From NCBI GenBank assembly GCA_027625915.1, contig JANTQA010000032.1, forward strand, positions 13,036,001 through 13,100,000: a DNA stretch of 64,000 nucleotides, read 5' to 3'. Of this stretch, positions 33,230 through 45,334 are shown piece after piece. The notes under the pieces were generated by a model that worked only from the letters and a program-made list of their open reading frames with translations, did not search any database and had not been told where the DNA came from. The number at the start of each line of letters is the position of its first letter. The stretch's first letter is position 1. The translations under genes and the position numbers were made by a program. The DNA is from Anaeramoeba flamelloides (taxonomy: Eukaryota > Metamonada > Anaeramoebidae).

Positions 33230-35349
33230 ACTTTTTTTGGAAAGCTGAAAAAAAAATTTGTTTAATTTGTTCTGTTACAGATTATTGTAAAAAGTCAAAA
33301 ATACATTCCTATTTTAAACAGAAATATAAAAACTGTCAAGAATTTATTATCCATTCCAAAATGGTTATTGTTTACATAAACTCAACACATCAAATATAAG
33401 ACTTTTGGTAAATTAAAAATTCATTCAAATATTTTAAATTGATAAAAATGATACTGATTTTCAAATTGAATATAAAATTATCTTTTGTTTTTTCAGCTAT
33501 TTTTTCTATTCATTTTTCAAATTTGAGATTTTTTTAGATTTACATTCGAGAAAGGTGTTTGATTATTAGAATCTAAATTAAAAAAAGTAAATGGAATTTT
33601 GATCTTAAAATGTAAAACAAGAATCATTTTTCACGAAATATTAAATATTTGTATGCCTTTTAATTTTGAAAAGGTGTTTAATTGTTTAAAATTTACTATA
33701 AATTAAGTAAACAGTTTTTTAAGGAAGTAAGTACATTTTACCATTTTGAAAAATTTTTATTGTATAAACATTACTGAAAAAATATTTTTTGAGTGCCACC
33801 AGATATTGAAACTTTGAAATCAAAACACCATTTACTAGTCTATTCGTGTAAGGAATCAAAGTAATTCAGAGTTGAATCTTTTATTTTTATATTTTTTGAA
33901 CATTTTTTTTGATTAAAATTTTGGTTTTATTAAATTTTTTTTTGGATCTAGAAATGTGTTTATATGAACAATTGAAATTACCCAAACAGTAAACCAAAAA
34001 AATATACCCAAAAGGGTGTATATTTGAAATAAATATTTTCTTTTAGAAGACCAAAACAATAAAGATCACCATTCCAAATAAATTTGTTGAAATCAAGAAT
34101 GAAAAAAAAAAAATCGATAAAAGTTAATTTTTGAAGATTTATTTTCTTTGTCTTCTTATTTTGTGTGAATACAAATTATTATTTTTCCTTGAATTTCTCG
34201 CCCCATTACTATTTATTATTATTTATAAAAACGTTTTGTGACAAATTAGCTTTCAAAATTCAATTTTAAAATATTTTTATCAAACCAAGCCAAAAAAAAG
34301 AATACTATTTCAAAACTTAAAACAAAGGACTGAATTCGTGGAATCAAAAAACAGTTACAAAAGATTCAAATCAAAATAATTGAAAAATTCAAGAAAAAAT
34401 TTCCATTAGATTCAGAATTATTTTTAGTTCTCATTTTAATGGAAAATAATTAATTATAAAATCAAACGAATTTGCCCCATAAACCCTTATTCCTCAAGAA
34501 GAATTGAAAAAATCTCTGATTTTCTGAACTAAAACTAGAATTAGATGAATTAAAAGAAAAGAAGATTTTTAAATTTATTTTTGAAATTCTTTAGAAAGAA
34601 ACAGTAAATTCTTTATCAAAAATTTTCCCAACAAAATTATTTTCATAAAGAATTACAAATAAAACCAAATAAAGAATAAGTAATTGTGTAAAATGTTATT
34701 GATAAGATCAAGTATTAAATGATTTTTATTTATTTTTTTTTGATCAATTTTTTCATTTTTTTGATTTGCGTTTTTTTATTGGTATGAAAATATCTTATAC
34801 TAGGATATATCCCATTCTAGTATTTATGAAAATATCAATGCATTTGGCTAAAGAAAAGATTTGAAGAATTCAGTTTCGTTTCAATGGTGGCACTCAAAAA
34901 ATGAAAAATGTACTTACCCCCTTAATAAAAATTTTGTCCGCTAAGTTACATAACCGAAAATTATTAAAAGTATTAAAGATAATCTCTAAAGTAAATAAAA
35001 CTCTGATTTTGTAGAGGTAAAAATTAACTAATAATTATAAAAGATTTTTTCTGATTAATTTTGTATTAATCTAAGGAATAATTACAAGAAATAAAATTTT
35101 CAATTTTTTCAGTATCTTTCTTAATTATAAATATTTGGATTCTTGTGAGTTCTATATTTACAAAAGATTAAAATTTATAGATATAAAATCTTTTTCAATA
35201 TTTAACCCCAATTTCCAAATTGAGATTGTTCATGGTTCATCAATAATTAAAAATAAGAAAAATAGGGAATTTTTACAAATATTTTCTATTGATCATAATA
35301 ATTGAATTTTTTGGGATTTTTGAAAATTTAAGGGTTTGAGGTTTGACAG
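33230..35349 (+). mobile_element. Family B long-inverted-repeat element, old copy split by family A
   Basis: Fragments left and right of 33723-34921 match the young element at 60945-61771 in order. They are a GTAAAAAGTCAAAAATACATTC segment, then GAGAAAGGTGTTTGATTA, then (after the insertion) AAAGTAAATAAAACTCTGATTT, and a right end TTTGACAG followed by TAA at 35350-35352. The left limit is approximate. Confidence 0.6.
33723..34921 (-). mobile_element. Family A TTAA-flanked DNA element, copy 2
   Basis: A 1199-bp inverted copy of 13494-14693, flanked by TTAA at 33719-33722 and 34922-34925. Ends are GGAAGTAAGTACATTTTACC and, on the other side, TGTACTTACCCCC. Internal landmarks such as ATACCCAAAAGGGTGTATAT and GAATTTCTCGCCCCATT are shared with copy 1 across the whole length. 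It is inserted into an older family B element. Confidence 0.8.
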
Positions 35350-35545
35350 TAAAAATAAAATCTTTTCGTAAATTATTTTCAAGAAATCTAATCTTTTGAG
35401 AAAAAAGAAATAAAAAAAAAGATGAAAAGTTTAGATTCTTGTAAAGAATTCATTCCTAAATATTATTTCACTTTTCAATTTTTTGTAAAAAAAAAGAAAA
35501 CATTTTTTATTTTTCTCAAAATTAAAAAAAGATTTGATTTTTAAA

Positions 35546-36225
35546 ATGACAGAATATAAAATTGTTGTTGTTGGTGGTGGTGGTGTGGGCAAATCAGCTT
35601 TAACGATTCAGTTGGTTCAAAATCATTTTGTTGATGTTTATGGTAATCAATTTTGAGAGAATCTTTATTGATTCTGCAAAAGTTTCTCAAAAAAATCTCT
35701 TTTTCTCAAACTTGAATTTAAATTGTCCAATTATCGTTTTTCCTTACTTTAATAGATCCTACAATTGAAGACTCGTATCGAAGACAAGTTGTAATTGATG
35801 AAGAAACATGCTTGTTAGATATTCTTGATACAGCAGGGCAAGAAGAATACTCTGCGATGAGGGACTCGTACATGCGAGAAGGGGAAGGCTTTTTAGTTGT
35901 CTATGCAATCAACTCAAGGAACTCCTTTGACGAAGTTTCCAGTTTTCGAGAACAAATCACCCAGGCGAAAGACTCTGATGAAGTCCCAATGATCATTGTA
36001 GGTAACAAGAACGATCTTGAGAATGAAAGGCAGGTCACACAAGGGGAAGGAACAGATTTGGCAACAAGTTTTAACTGCCCCTTTATTGAAACATCTGCAA
36101 AGACAAGAACTAATGTCGAAGAATCCTTCTTTGGCCTGGTTCGAGAAATTAGGAAAGAAAAATTTGGTAAAAAAGAGAATGTTACAACCAATAAAAAGAA
36201 AAAAAAATGGTGCTCAGTGATGTAG
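35546..36225 (+). CDS. Ras family small GTPase
   Basis: Two exons, 35546-35642 and 35756-36225, separated by a 113-nt GTAATC...ATAG intron, give a 188-residue protein. It starts [20 protein letters not shown] with the classical P loop (Gly12, Gly13, Lys16, Ser17). It has the switch I effector core [12 protein letters not shown], switch [15 protein letters not shown] (Gln61), NKND for guanine specificity, ETSAK, and a Lys-rich tail ending in the CaaX box CSVM for prenylation. The intron splits codon 33 (GAT), just before switch I. No activating substitution is present at positions 12, 13 or 61. As a membrane-anchored switch it would drive kinase or cytoskeletal pathways. It is a true Ras rather than Rap or Ral, judging by the N-terminus and switch I. 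Confidence 0.97.
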
Positions 36226-36419
36226 AAGGGATTACATTGCTCTGTCACACAGAAAAGAAAAAATTCCAATTAAGTGTAAATTAAAATACCTAAACCCTCT
36301 CTTTGTTCAAACCCCAGAATCTTTCCAGATCAAAGATCATCAAAAATAAATTTACTTGGAATTATTTTTTTTAAAAACCCTGCATTATAACTCTTGTTTT
36401 TTTTTTTCAGAATGAAAAA

Positions 36420-36705
36420 ATATCTTCTGGTTTGACAATGTGGTTGAGAAACTACAAAATTTTCTTCTACGTCTCTCAAATTAGATGAATTAAATGAAAA
36501 TTTGAATTAAAATTCATTTTGGAACAATCTTTGGAATTTCAACCAATTTGTTTATGCAAACATTTTACAAAGAAAGTTTTTTCCACCATAAGAATTAAAA
36601 ATAAAATTGAGAAAAAGAAGAAGTAATTGTGTAAAAAATGTTTAGACTACCACAAATAAATAAAGGATTTTTATTATATTTTTTCTCGATCAATTTTTTC
36701 ATTTT
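36420..36705 (-). mobile_element. Diverged family A fragment
   Basis: Similar to 34480-34760. Shared landmarks are TTAGATGAATTAAA, AAGTAATTGTGTAAAA and GATCAATTTTTTCATTTTTT. Its outer part appears again at 37665-37800 (ATTATACTAGGATATAT, CAGTATTTAT), beyond the family P insertion and 560 bp of unassigned DNA. Confidence 0.45.
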
Positions 36706-36707
36706 TT

Positions 36708-37109
36708 ACCGTTTTGGGAAAAAAGTGAAACACAGTTTTTCATTGGGAACCTTACTGAAAGTTAAAAGTAAGATCAATTAAAAGAAGAAACCAATTAACT
36801 TCAAATAATAATCAATTATATTATTTTCAATCGATCCAACAAATATAATTTAAATCTAATTTCTTATCGAAATTGTTGTTGTGGTTTTGGAGATCGCAAA
36901 AATAGTCAATTTTTAGAACAAATTTTTAATAATTGATCAATCAAATACAAACCCCTACATAAAAGACAGATTTAAAAAAACTGTTATTGTGCTGAGTCCT
37001 TCATTTTGTCTTTAATTATTTATTTAATTCTTTTATTAATTGGTCTTACTTTGAATTTTCAGTAAAGTTATCAATTAAAAATCGTGTTTCACTTTTTTTC
37101 CACAATGGT
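36708..37109 (+). mobile_element. Family P inverted-repeat element, copy 2, inserted in an old family A copy
   Basis: A 402-bp element with inverted ends. The left is ACCGTTTTGGG then AAAAAAGTGAAACAC, and the right reverse-complemented is ACCATTGTGG then AAAAAAAGTGAAACAC. An inner segment, ATTATTTTCAATCGATCCAA, is shared with 28981-29360. TA lies at both edges. Confidence 0.65.
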
Positions 37110-38042
37110 TACTTTATATTTAAAGGATATAAAGTTCAAGAATAAAAGAAAAAAGTAAAGTATCTTTCATAATAATTTACCCATTAAAAATCAAATTTTA
37201 AAGAAAAATATTTTTAATAATTGAAGTTATCTATTATAATATAAAAATTTAGATTTTAATATTCAATACTATACTCAAGAGATATTTATTTTTTGTCTAA
37301 AAATAAAAGAAAAAAAAATAAAAAAAAACTGTTAAAAAAAATTGGGACATTTATTTTGAAAGAAACATTACATAAAAAATAGAAAATTTAAAAAAGTAAA
37401 AAAATATATTTATCAATTCTCCTTCCATTTGAATAACTAAATCTAATCTCTTTTTCATATTTGAAACCAAATTTTTCATTAATTCATCTCATACTTCTTT
37501 CCAATTTTTCATTTTCATTTTCCATTTTAACATAACACTGTTGAAAAAATAAAAAAAGAGAAAAAATGATTTATTTGCAAACTTTTCATTGTGAGAGGAA
37601 AAACTTCAAAACGATACAAAAGCAATTAATTATTCAAATGTAAGACGGGCCATTTATTATGAAATTTAGTTTATGTAATATATTATACTAGGATATATTC
37701 GGATCCAGTATTTATTAAACTGTTTGATTATTTGGTTCAAGAAATTATTTGAATGATTGAGTTTCAGTTAAACTGAGGAACTCGAAATTTGAAAAATAAA
37801 CCTACCCATCCAAAATTTTCTGTTTAACAGATCAAGCTTTTTTTTAACACTAAACCCAATAAGAGTAAATGCAATAATCAAGAAATTTTGACAATTTATA
37901 TAACTATTTATGAGTTTGAAATATTTTTTCATATTGAAAAACCGAATTTCTGGTTAAACTACAACAGATTTATAAAAATAAAAAATCAATTGCAATATCT
38001 ATTAAAAGGGGAACTAGAGGGTTTTATAATATTATTTCTAAT

Positions 38043-38676
38043 TACATCTGTTCGTAGGTTACCATGAATTTTTTTCAATAATAAATTTTAATGTTGATAT
38101 AAATTTTTTTAAAGTTGAATATAAGAATAAGAAAGCTAATAAAAGCTAAATTTCAAAAATATATACAGATTTTTCATCAAAAAAAAATTGTTTAATTGTT
38201 TTTTTTTTTTTAAAATTATAATTTATTTTACTAAAGTGTTTAGAGATAAGAACCAATATATATTAACCAATAAAAATATAGTCTAACCATTTTTGTTTTC
38301 AAACGACAAATGAAAAAAGAAAAAAATAATAATAATAAAAATTTGTACTTAATTTTGAAATTTGGTTTAAAAAAAAATTTTATAAATGAGTAGATATGAA
38401 AAATAATCTTCTTATGTGATCCAAAAAAAATTCATTTTTTTCAGAGCAAATTTTATATCAGTTTTTCAACGAATTTTCGATGTTTAAAGTCATTTTGAGG
38501 CTCTGAAAATAAATTATTTTTTGAAAATCAGAAAAAATTCTTGAATATTAGCTCCTTAATAGAAATTTGTTTTTAAATATGTGCTTTATAATTCTCATAT
38601 TCTTAGATTTTAAAATCTATATTAACAAGAAAATTTGATATTGAAAAAACTTCAAGGTAGCTTTGGATAGACTGTA
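38043..38676 (-). mobile_element. Family D non-autonomous DNA element, copy 2
   Basis: A 634-bp inverted copy of 8587-9221. The right end reverse-complemented reads TACAGTCTATCCAAAGCTAC. Shared inner landmarks are AAAGTGTTTAGAGATAAGAA, CCAATATATATTAACCAAT and GTTTTCAACGAATTTTCG. TA is at both edges. Confidence 0.75.
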
Positions 38677-39390
38677 TAAATCATTTTTAACAGATTAAAT
38701 AAGATTTTGATTTTAAAAAAAAAAATATTAAAACTAAAATAAGAACTTTTTATTTTTATTTTTTAGAGATATATTTTTTTTTTAAAAAATTTGATTAATT
38801 ATGAATTAATAATTTGTTTATTTTTTTGTGGTATTGATCGAATTGGATTTTTAAGATGAAAAAAATAAATAAATTTATTTGTTATTGCTTTAGTAAAATG
38901 TTTTCTTCTTAATTCACAATTATTGAAAAAAATAAAAAAAGTATAGTTATTTTTAAAAAATTGTTAACTTTAGTTTAAAAATGTTGTTGATTAATTAAAC
39001 TGTTTGTTTTTTTTTTTTTTTTTCAAAAAATAACTATGGTATTACCAATTTAGCTGTTTTGCCTTTCTATTTTTTAATATAAATGTTTATGATTTGTTGA
39101 TTCAAATTATCATATTTTGGGAAAATAGATTGGGTTTTTGTGTTCATTATTGAATTGTGCCATCATCATATCAAAATAAATAAAAAACGAATAACAATTA
39201 TTTTGAACAAATTTGTATTCGTTCTTTGCAAAGAATTGTCAATTATTATATAAAGTAACATTATTTAACTGATCCAGATTGAAAAAAGCATACAAAAATA
39301 TGTTATCTTTAAAAATTAAAAGTGTCTTATAATTTGTTGTGAAAATTGAATTTCATATCGAATTGTATTGTTGAATAAACTTGAATCTCC

Positions 39391-40206
39391 TTAAAAATTA
39401 ATTCCTTGTAATAAAATATTTTGGTATAACTTTTTGCGTTTATATTTAATATTCGTGTTCTTGGTTAACTTTTCCAAATTGCCAACAATTGATTTCAGTT
39501 TTCGATTTTCTCCATTTAAGGCTTTTAATTTTTCAGACAAGTTAACATTCTCTTTGTTAAACCCACTAATCTGTGACTGCAGAAAATCAATGTATTCTTT
39601 CCTTTTTTGTCTTGCACTTCGAGCACAAACCCTATCCCTTGCACGCTTTCTTTCAAGCTTTTGTGATGGCGAAAGATTGTTTACCTCTTCCTTGTTCATT
39701 TTCCTTAGTAATTTCTTTTCCTTTTCGGTCATTAGTTCCTCTGGTATCCTTTTGTGTCTTTTGAAAAACTTTTTTGAAAGCCTGAAAAGTGGATCTTCTT
39801 GGCAAAGAAGAGCATTTTCTGTTTTTGGTTTGGTTGTCTCTTTAAAATTTAAGGTTGATTCAGATTCTGAGTCCTTGATTTTGTTTTCTTTTATGTTGTC
39901 TTCATTTTTTGTGTGTTTTTGTTCGTTGGTTTCAAGTGTTGGTTGAACAAGAGTATTTGTTTCTAATTGTGGGGTTTGCATTTTTATTTTTACTTCTTCT
40001 TCTTCTTTTTCGTTGGTTTCTAAAGTTTTAAATTTGTGATCTGTTTCTAAAAAAGAAATTTCTTCATTAAAATTTGTTTCTTCTTTAAAGTCATCAAACA
40101 ATTGATCTAAGTCAAGACCTGTTTGCTGTAAAGGGAGGAAACTGTTTTCATCAAAATTATCAAATTCAATAAAATGCTTGTTTTCAAGAAAAGAAAATTT
40201 GTTCAT
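39391..40206 (-). CDS. bZIP transcription factor
   Basis: Single exon, 271 residues from the ATG at 40206 to TAA at 39391; an in-frame TTG three codons upstream is not a likely start. The N-terminal 130 residues are acidic and Glu/Asn/Thr-rich, as in activation regions. The basic region (about residues 186-206) reads RKRARDRVCARSARQKRKEY, followed by a zipper with heptad hydrophobics (FLQSQI, VNLSEKL, NGENRKL, VGNLEKL). Aligned on CREB/C-EBP type basic regions, the invariant DNA-contacting Asn is Asp here (Asp191) and the usual Ser/Cys is Ala. The Arg that contacts DNA is kept. The altered Asn may change or weaken the DNA target. No partner is visible nearby. Confidence 0.87.
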   Translation of the reverse strand: MNKFSFLENKHFIEFDNFDENSFLPLQQTGLDLDQLFDDFKEETNFNEEISFLETDHKFKTLETNEKEEEEVKIKMQTPQLETNTLVQPTLETNEQKHTKNEDNIKENKIKDSESESTLNFKETTKPKTENALLCQEDPLFRLSKKFFKRHKRIPEELMTEKEKKLLRKMNKEEVNNLSPSQKLERKRARDRVCARSARQKRKEYIDFLQSQISGFNKENVNLSEKLKALNGENRKLKSIVGNLEKLTKNTNIKYKRKKLYQNILLQGINF

Positions 40207-40424
40207 GTAACTCAAAAGAAAAAAATGTTTTCAACACTGAATCATTCAATTTGAATTTTTTTTATTGAATATTCGGACCTTATACGTAATTAAATCGAGT
40301 ACTATAATCTACAATCTTTGTTATTTCTTATTTTCCAAAATTATTTTTTTATTGTAAAACGACGTCACTTTTTTTCTTTAATTATTTGTTTTTAAAGGAT
40401 TAGTGTCGACCCATGAGAATTCTA

Positions 40425-40745
40425 GAATTAATATGTGTTGATCTTGATGGTAATATCATTAGCACTCCATGGTTCTTTTGTCTCTCAAAAAAATCGATTA
40501 GCAAAATAGTACTATTTCTTGTTTTTATCAATTAATAATAATCATTGTATTAGTGAAAGAAAAATCCCAAGATTTTGAGACAAATTTAAAAGTTGAATAT
40601 TCAATATTCAGACTTCAAATTTAAAAGGTATCTTTCTTTGTTAATTTGTTGCGAAATATAGATTAATAGCAAAAAAATTTAATTTTTTGGAAATTTAAAT
40701 AATTAACCCATAGATTTTTTTTCATATTATTTCTGAAATATTGGA
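40425..40745 (+). repeat. Dispersed repeat family J, copy 3
   Basis: Same-orientation relative of 4081-4440 and 10985-11280. It shares TGTCTCTCAAAAAAATCGATTAG with copy 1 in diverged form, ACAAATTTAAAAGTTGAA and CAATATTCAGACTTCAAA. Confidence 0.6.
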
Positions 40746-41639
40746 AATATATTGGCAATACAATTAGCTTTATAAAAATTTAACAAAAATAATAAGTCCT
40801 AATATGTTCTTATGTTACACATGATAAAAAATGATGTTTAAATAAAATAAGGGGGTAGTTTAACCATTTGGAATGATAAAAATTTGACATAGATGAGAGA
40901 AGAGTTTTTTATTTTAGTGGTATGTGATCGTAGATTCTCTAAAAATTTATTATTACAAAATTATTTGATATTTTCATTTTAGTAATGTTAAACAATAAAA
41001 AAAAAAGAGATATATATTTATAAAATTGATATTATTTTTATTTTTTTTATTATAAATATTTTTTTTGGGAGAAGATAATTTTGGATTCTTAGAATAAAAC
41101 TTAGAACTATTTTGTGGTTTAAACTTTGATAAAATATAATCATACCCACTAATTCCAATCCTACCAAATCCAAATGTTCAAAATCCTAATGTGATATGTT
41201 TTGTGATGATTAATATTTTTTTCGAATCCTTCTAGTTATTAAAGCCCTATCCATATTTCCTTTTGTCATTCTACCAATTGAAATTTTGTTGTTTTTTTTT
41301 TAAACAATCTCCCTTTTTCCCAAATGTAACTGATAAAAAAATCTTTCTTATTGCTTTTTGTTGATATGATTAACAAAATTTAAAAATGATGAAAAAATAT
41401 AAAATGAAAAAATATCTAAAAGAATAGAATTTTGAGATAAGAAGAAAAGATAAGTTTTTCAACATTTAAAACACTATTTTTAAGAAAGTCAACTCAACAT
41501 TCTATTGAGGCAATTTCTTTGAGACTTTTTTAAAAAAATATGAAGAATGAAGTACTTTCAATAACAAAAATCAATGAGGTATATACAAAGTAAAAAATGT
41601 CATTTTCTGATCCTCTTCAAAATTGCAAAAAAGTGAAAA

Positions 41640-42240
41640 ATTTTCCTTTACCGTGGCCACCCCTTTAAGTTTTTGAACTAAATTTTACATTTTCCCAATA
41701 CAGTCAGTTTCACTTTTAAGGCAAAAACTTTCAACGAAATTTAAGGCACAAAAAAATCTCAAATAAAGGCACAAAATTTGGAAAATCATTTTTTTTTACA
41801 ATTTTTTTTACTAGAATTTGAATTTTGTGCTTTAATTTGAAAATTTTTTTGTGCCTTAAATTTTCTTGAAATTTTGTGCCTTAAAAGTGAAACTGACTAT
41901 AAATATAAAACTTTTCAGATGTTTCCCAAGGGTAGAGGTATTTTTTCCACGAACTTTAGGTTTTTAATAGCAAAAAATCCGATTTAATAATAGAATAAAA
42001 AATTTTCAGGAACAAACATCATTCACATAATGAAAATAATTTTTCGTAACCAAAAATCAAAAACAACATCAATACATTTTTATTCATTTATTAAATTTTT
42101 TTTTTTATTGGAAACCTCATGTTCGTTAAAAAGATACCTATACCCTCTGGGCACATCATAAAAGTTTTATATTTATTGGGAAAATGTCAAATTTATTAAA
42201 AAACCAAAAAATGTTATTACATTACTTTTGGCACATGTAT
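41640..42240 (+). mobile_element. Inverted-repeat element (family Q) interrupted in its left arm
   Basis: Its arms pair as CATTTTCCCAATA...AAATATAAAACTTTT on the left and AAAAGTTTTATATTTATTGGG with AAAATG on the right. Further in, GGGTAGAGGTATTTTTTCCA pairs loosely with AAGATACCTATACCCTCTGG. The left arm is split at 41701-41899 by a family E element; the right arm shows the unsplit form. Outer limits are approximate. Confidence 0.65.
41701..41899 (+). mobile_element. Family E mariner-like hairpin MITE, copy 1
   Basis: 199 bp, almost entirely a long stem. It begins TA-CAGTCAGTTTCACTTTTAAGG and ends CCTTAAAAGTGAAACTGACTA-TA. The inner repeats AAATTTAAGGCAC and GTGCCTTAAATTT extend the stem. 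It sits in the left arm of family Q with TA on both sides, and the empty site is readable in the opposite arm. Relatives are at 52581-52785 and a half copy at 60326-60370. Confidence 0.82.
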
Positions 42241-43906
42241 TATGATAAAAACAAAATTAAAAAAAAATTTTGTAACTTATGTAAAAAAATCATTCTAATG
42301 TAGGAATTATTTAAGATATCGATCATATATAATTTATCTGCCCTTTGTATTGAAAAAAAATAAAATTTTGGATTAAAGAATTAACCCAGCTAAACAAAAA
42401 TAATCGACAATTATAGAATAATATTCTTTGATATTCTTCCAAATAAAGATCCATTATTTGTATTATCGTTGTTTAATAATATGTAAAATTATGATTCTTT
42501 TTTAACATTTCTAAATAAAAATTTAGAAATTAGGGGAATATTTTGTTTTCTATTTTTTTTATGTAAATCAATAGATTTTTGGAATTAATAGAAAAACCAA
42601 GAAACACTTAAAGGAATTTTTTTTAAATTTAAAAAATAAAAAAGATCATTTAAGGAATTTTCTATTTATTTCTGTAAAATTACAAAAAGAAGATAATAGT
42701 AGTTTTTTCTATATACAAAAGATTTAAGAAAAGCCTAAATAAAGTGTTTTTATTTTTAAAGTTTTGATATAAAATTATATTATTATTTTATTTATTGCTC
42801 TTCTTCTTTTTTATTTCGATAAATTTTCTTTCATTAATCTTTTCTCCAAATAAATATATAAAAAATAAACAAAATTTCGAAAAAAATAAAATATTATTAA
42901 AAATCCCAATTCTTAATTGGAAATGTTATTTAAGCAATATAAAAGGATTTATTTTCTGAATTGTTTTTTACAATTGTTAAAATCTTAAATAATGAATTAG
43001 ATGTCTACTTTTAACAAGAAGAAAAAAAGCACAGTCATTACTCTAGTACATGTATTTATATTGTGATGAGTAGTAATGTTTGGATTCATGGCTTATTATT
43101 TTTTTTTTGACTTGAAATACAATAGTAAACTCTTTTTCAGTCAAATTGGCCCAGTTTTATTGAAGAAATGGAAGAAATTCTATGAGTTTAATTCATTACT
43201 CTTATCAAACTAAAAATTTCAATTTTTATATCAAAAAAATTTTTTCTCATTTTGCAAAATTTTTTTTTTTTTGTTTTTTCTCATTTTGTAAAATTTTTTT
43301 TTTTTTTTTTTCGCTTTTTGCTTTTTTATTTTTATAAAATCCTTCTTTATTTTTTTTTTAAAAATTAACTTTGAAAAAAAAAATGTTTGAAAAACCAAAT
43401 AAACATTAAGAAAAGTTAGGTTTTGTATGTTCTTTTAAAATTCATAGATTTAGAAGTAAAAAATCTTATTATCAACAATTTTAATTTCCTAAAGAAATTG
43501 AGAATTTTACACGAGACATTCCAATGATATTGGCCCAAAAAATTTTTTAAAATTTTTTTTTTTTTTGAAATTTATGGTTTGTTCAGGGTTTTCTTTTATA
43601 AATATCGACATTTATACGAATTTTATTATTTCCCGTATTTCTAAACAATCTAAGTTTGGTTTATTCTTTGAAATAAAGTGACTTTTTCATTTTTGGCTGG
43701 GTCCCTTTGAGTAAAATGGAGTTTATATATATATATCTACTTTAAAATATGACAAAAGTAAAATCTTCTGACAATAATTTTCAACAAATTTTTAAAGACA
43801 ACATAAATCAAAAAAAAAAAGAAACAAAAGAATTAAAACTAATTTTCAAATTTATTTCGATTAAATTTTTTACTTATTTTGAAAAACAAAAAAAACTTTA
43901 GAGTCT

Positions 43907-45299
43907 TTAATTATTTATCTCCTTTTCATACAATTGTTGGCTTGTTTCAGACGATAATTCATCTTCAGAAAAATCGTCTGTATAACATGTGTCATCTGTT
44001 GTTAAACTAACATCTGTTGTGCATTCTGATGTACTTGTCATCGTTCTTGAAGAAACATTACTGGAATCATAACTGCCGACAATTAATCTGTTCATTTTCA
44101 AAAGACCAGACCAATTAACACTGGAAAACTCATCAAAAACATTTTCTGGTTGAGAGTAAAATAGAGTTTCATCAAATGTAGCATTTTTCATATCATTTAA
44201 CACTTCTTGGTCGAGATAATTTTCTTTGTGATGCCTAGATTTTTTAAAATATTTTAAATCTGTAGGATCTGACAAGTTTGGGACAAAAATTGGATTTTGG
44301 GTTTTAATATCTTCCCAATCAATACCTTTAAAAAAGGAATGATTTTTGATCTCCTGTGCACCCTTTGTACCTAATCTTTTGGATGGCTCAATAACGAGCA
44401 ATTTTGAGATTAAGTCTTCAAGGACTGGATCAATTTCTTGGATATTCATTCGATTGAGGGCCAATATATTCGTCAATATTTCTTCTTTGGATTCACCTTC
44501 AAAGGGGATGTAACCGACTACCATTTGATAGGCTATAATACCCAATGCCCACCAGTCAACTTCGAATGAATGACCCTGCCCTAAAATAATTTCTGGTGCC
44601 AAGTAATATGGTGTACCCAGGCAGCTATAAAATTTTTCTCGGCTCGGGAAATAAGAATTGTCATTTTTGTTTTCGTTTTCTCTGTTTTGGATCGGTTGTT
44701 GTTTTTTTGATTTACCAGACCCTATTTTGTTCCTTATTTCCTTTTTAAGTTCTTTTTTTTCGTGATTGATTTTTTTCACCCTGGTTATTCTTCTATTTAG
44801 AGATATTTCATTACTTAAATCAGATTCAATTCGAATCATTTTGTTTTCGTATCCATATTCTTCATCATAATTGCTTCTGATCGTGCTCTTGTTACTGATC
44901 CTGAATTTTTCATCTTTGCAACTATTATTGTTAGGTTTCTGATCATTATAGGCTTTATCATTGTCCTTTATTTGATCACAATTAGAAGACTTTGTTTGAC
45001 TTTTGTCTTGTGTTGTATCTTTTTCCATAATACTGTTTCTTTCACTAATTAATTTCAAATTATTTACCTTATTATCATTAATATTCTCACTTTGTAGATC
45101 ATTTTTTTGAGATGATATATAATTATAATCAAAAAGATTTGGTAACTTGTATTTATTTTCATTACATTTACTCTTTAAATCTTGCTCAATTGACACATGG
45201 ATTTTTTGATTCAAATCTTCATAATCGCTGGGAATAAACTCAGGATTGCCATAATAATTATCATCAAAACAAATGTTGTCGCTATCATCATCATCATCA

Positions 45300-45334
<35 letters not shown>

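Larger units (their letters stand above)
30764..35545. other. Spacer between RCC1 and Ras genes, made of nested elements
   Basis: The divergent RCC1 and Ras genes are 4.8 kb apart. Contents are an old repeat (about 31200-32010) holding family C copy 2 (31434-31914), and an old family B element (about 33230-35349) holding family A copy 2 (33723-34921). Between about 32050 and 33200 only homopolymer-rich sequence is seen. No gene is supported. Confidence 0.6.
36226..39390. other. Spacer between Ras and bZIP genes
   Basis: Convergent genes 3.2 kb apart. Contents are old family A fragments (about 36420-36705 and 37665-37800), a family P element (36708-37109) and family D copy 2 (38043-38676). 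The remainder (37110-37660 and 38680-39390) shows nothing recognisable. Confidence 0.6.
40207..43906. other. Spacer between bZIP and Rim15-like kinase genes
   Basis: Contents are family J copy 3 (40425-40745), an inverted-repeat element (about 41640-42240) carrying a second element (41701-41899) in its left arm, and a segment at 42530-42740 resembling the hairpin-repeat clusters. From 42750 to 43906 only A/T homopolymers are seen. No coding region is supported. Confidence 0.6.
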
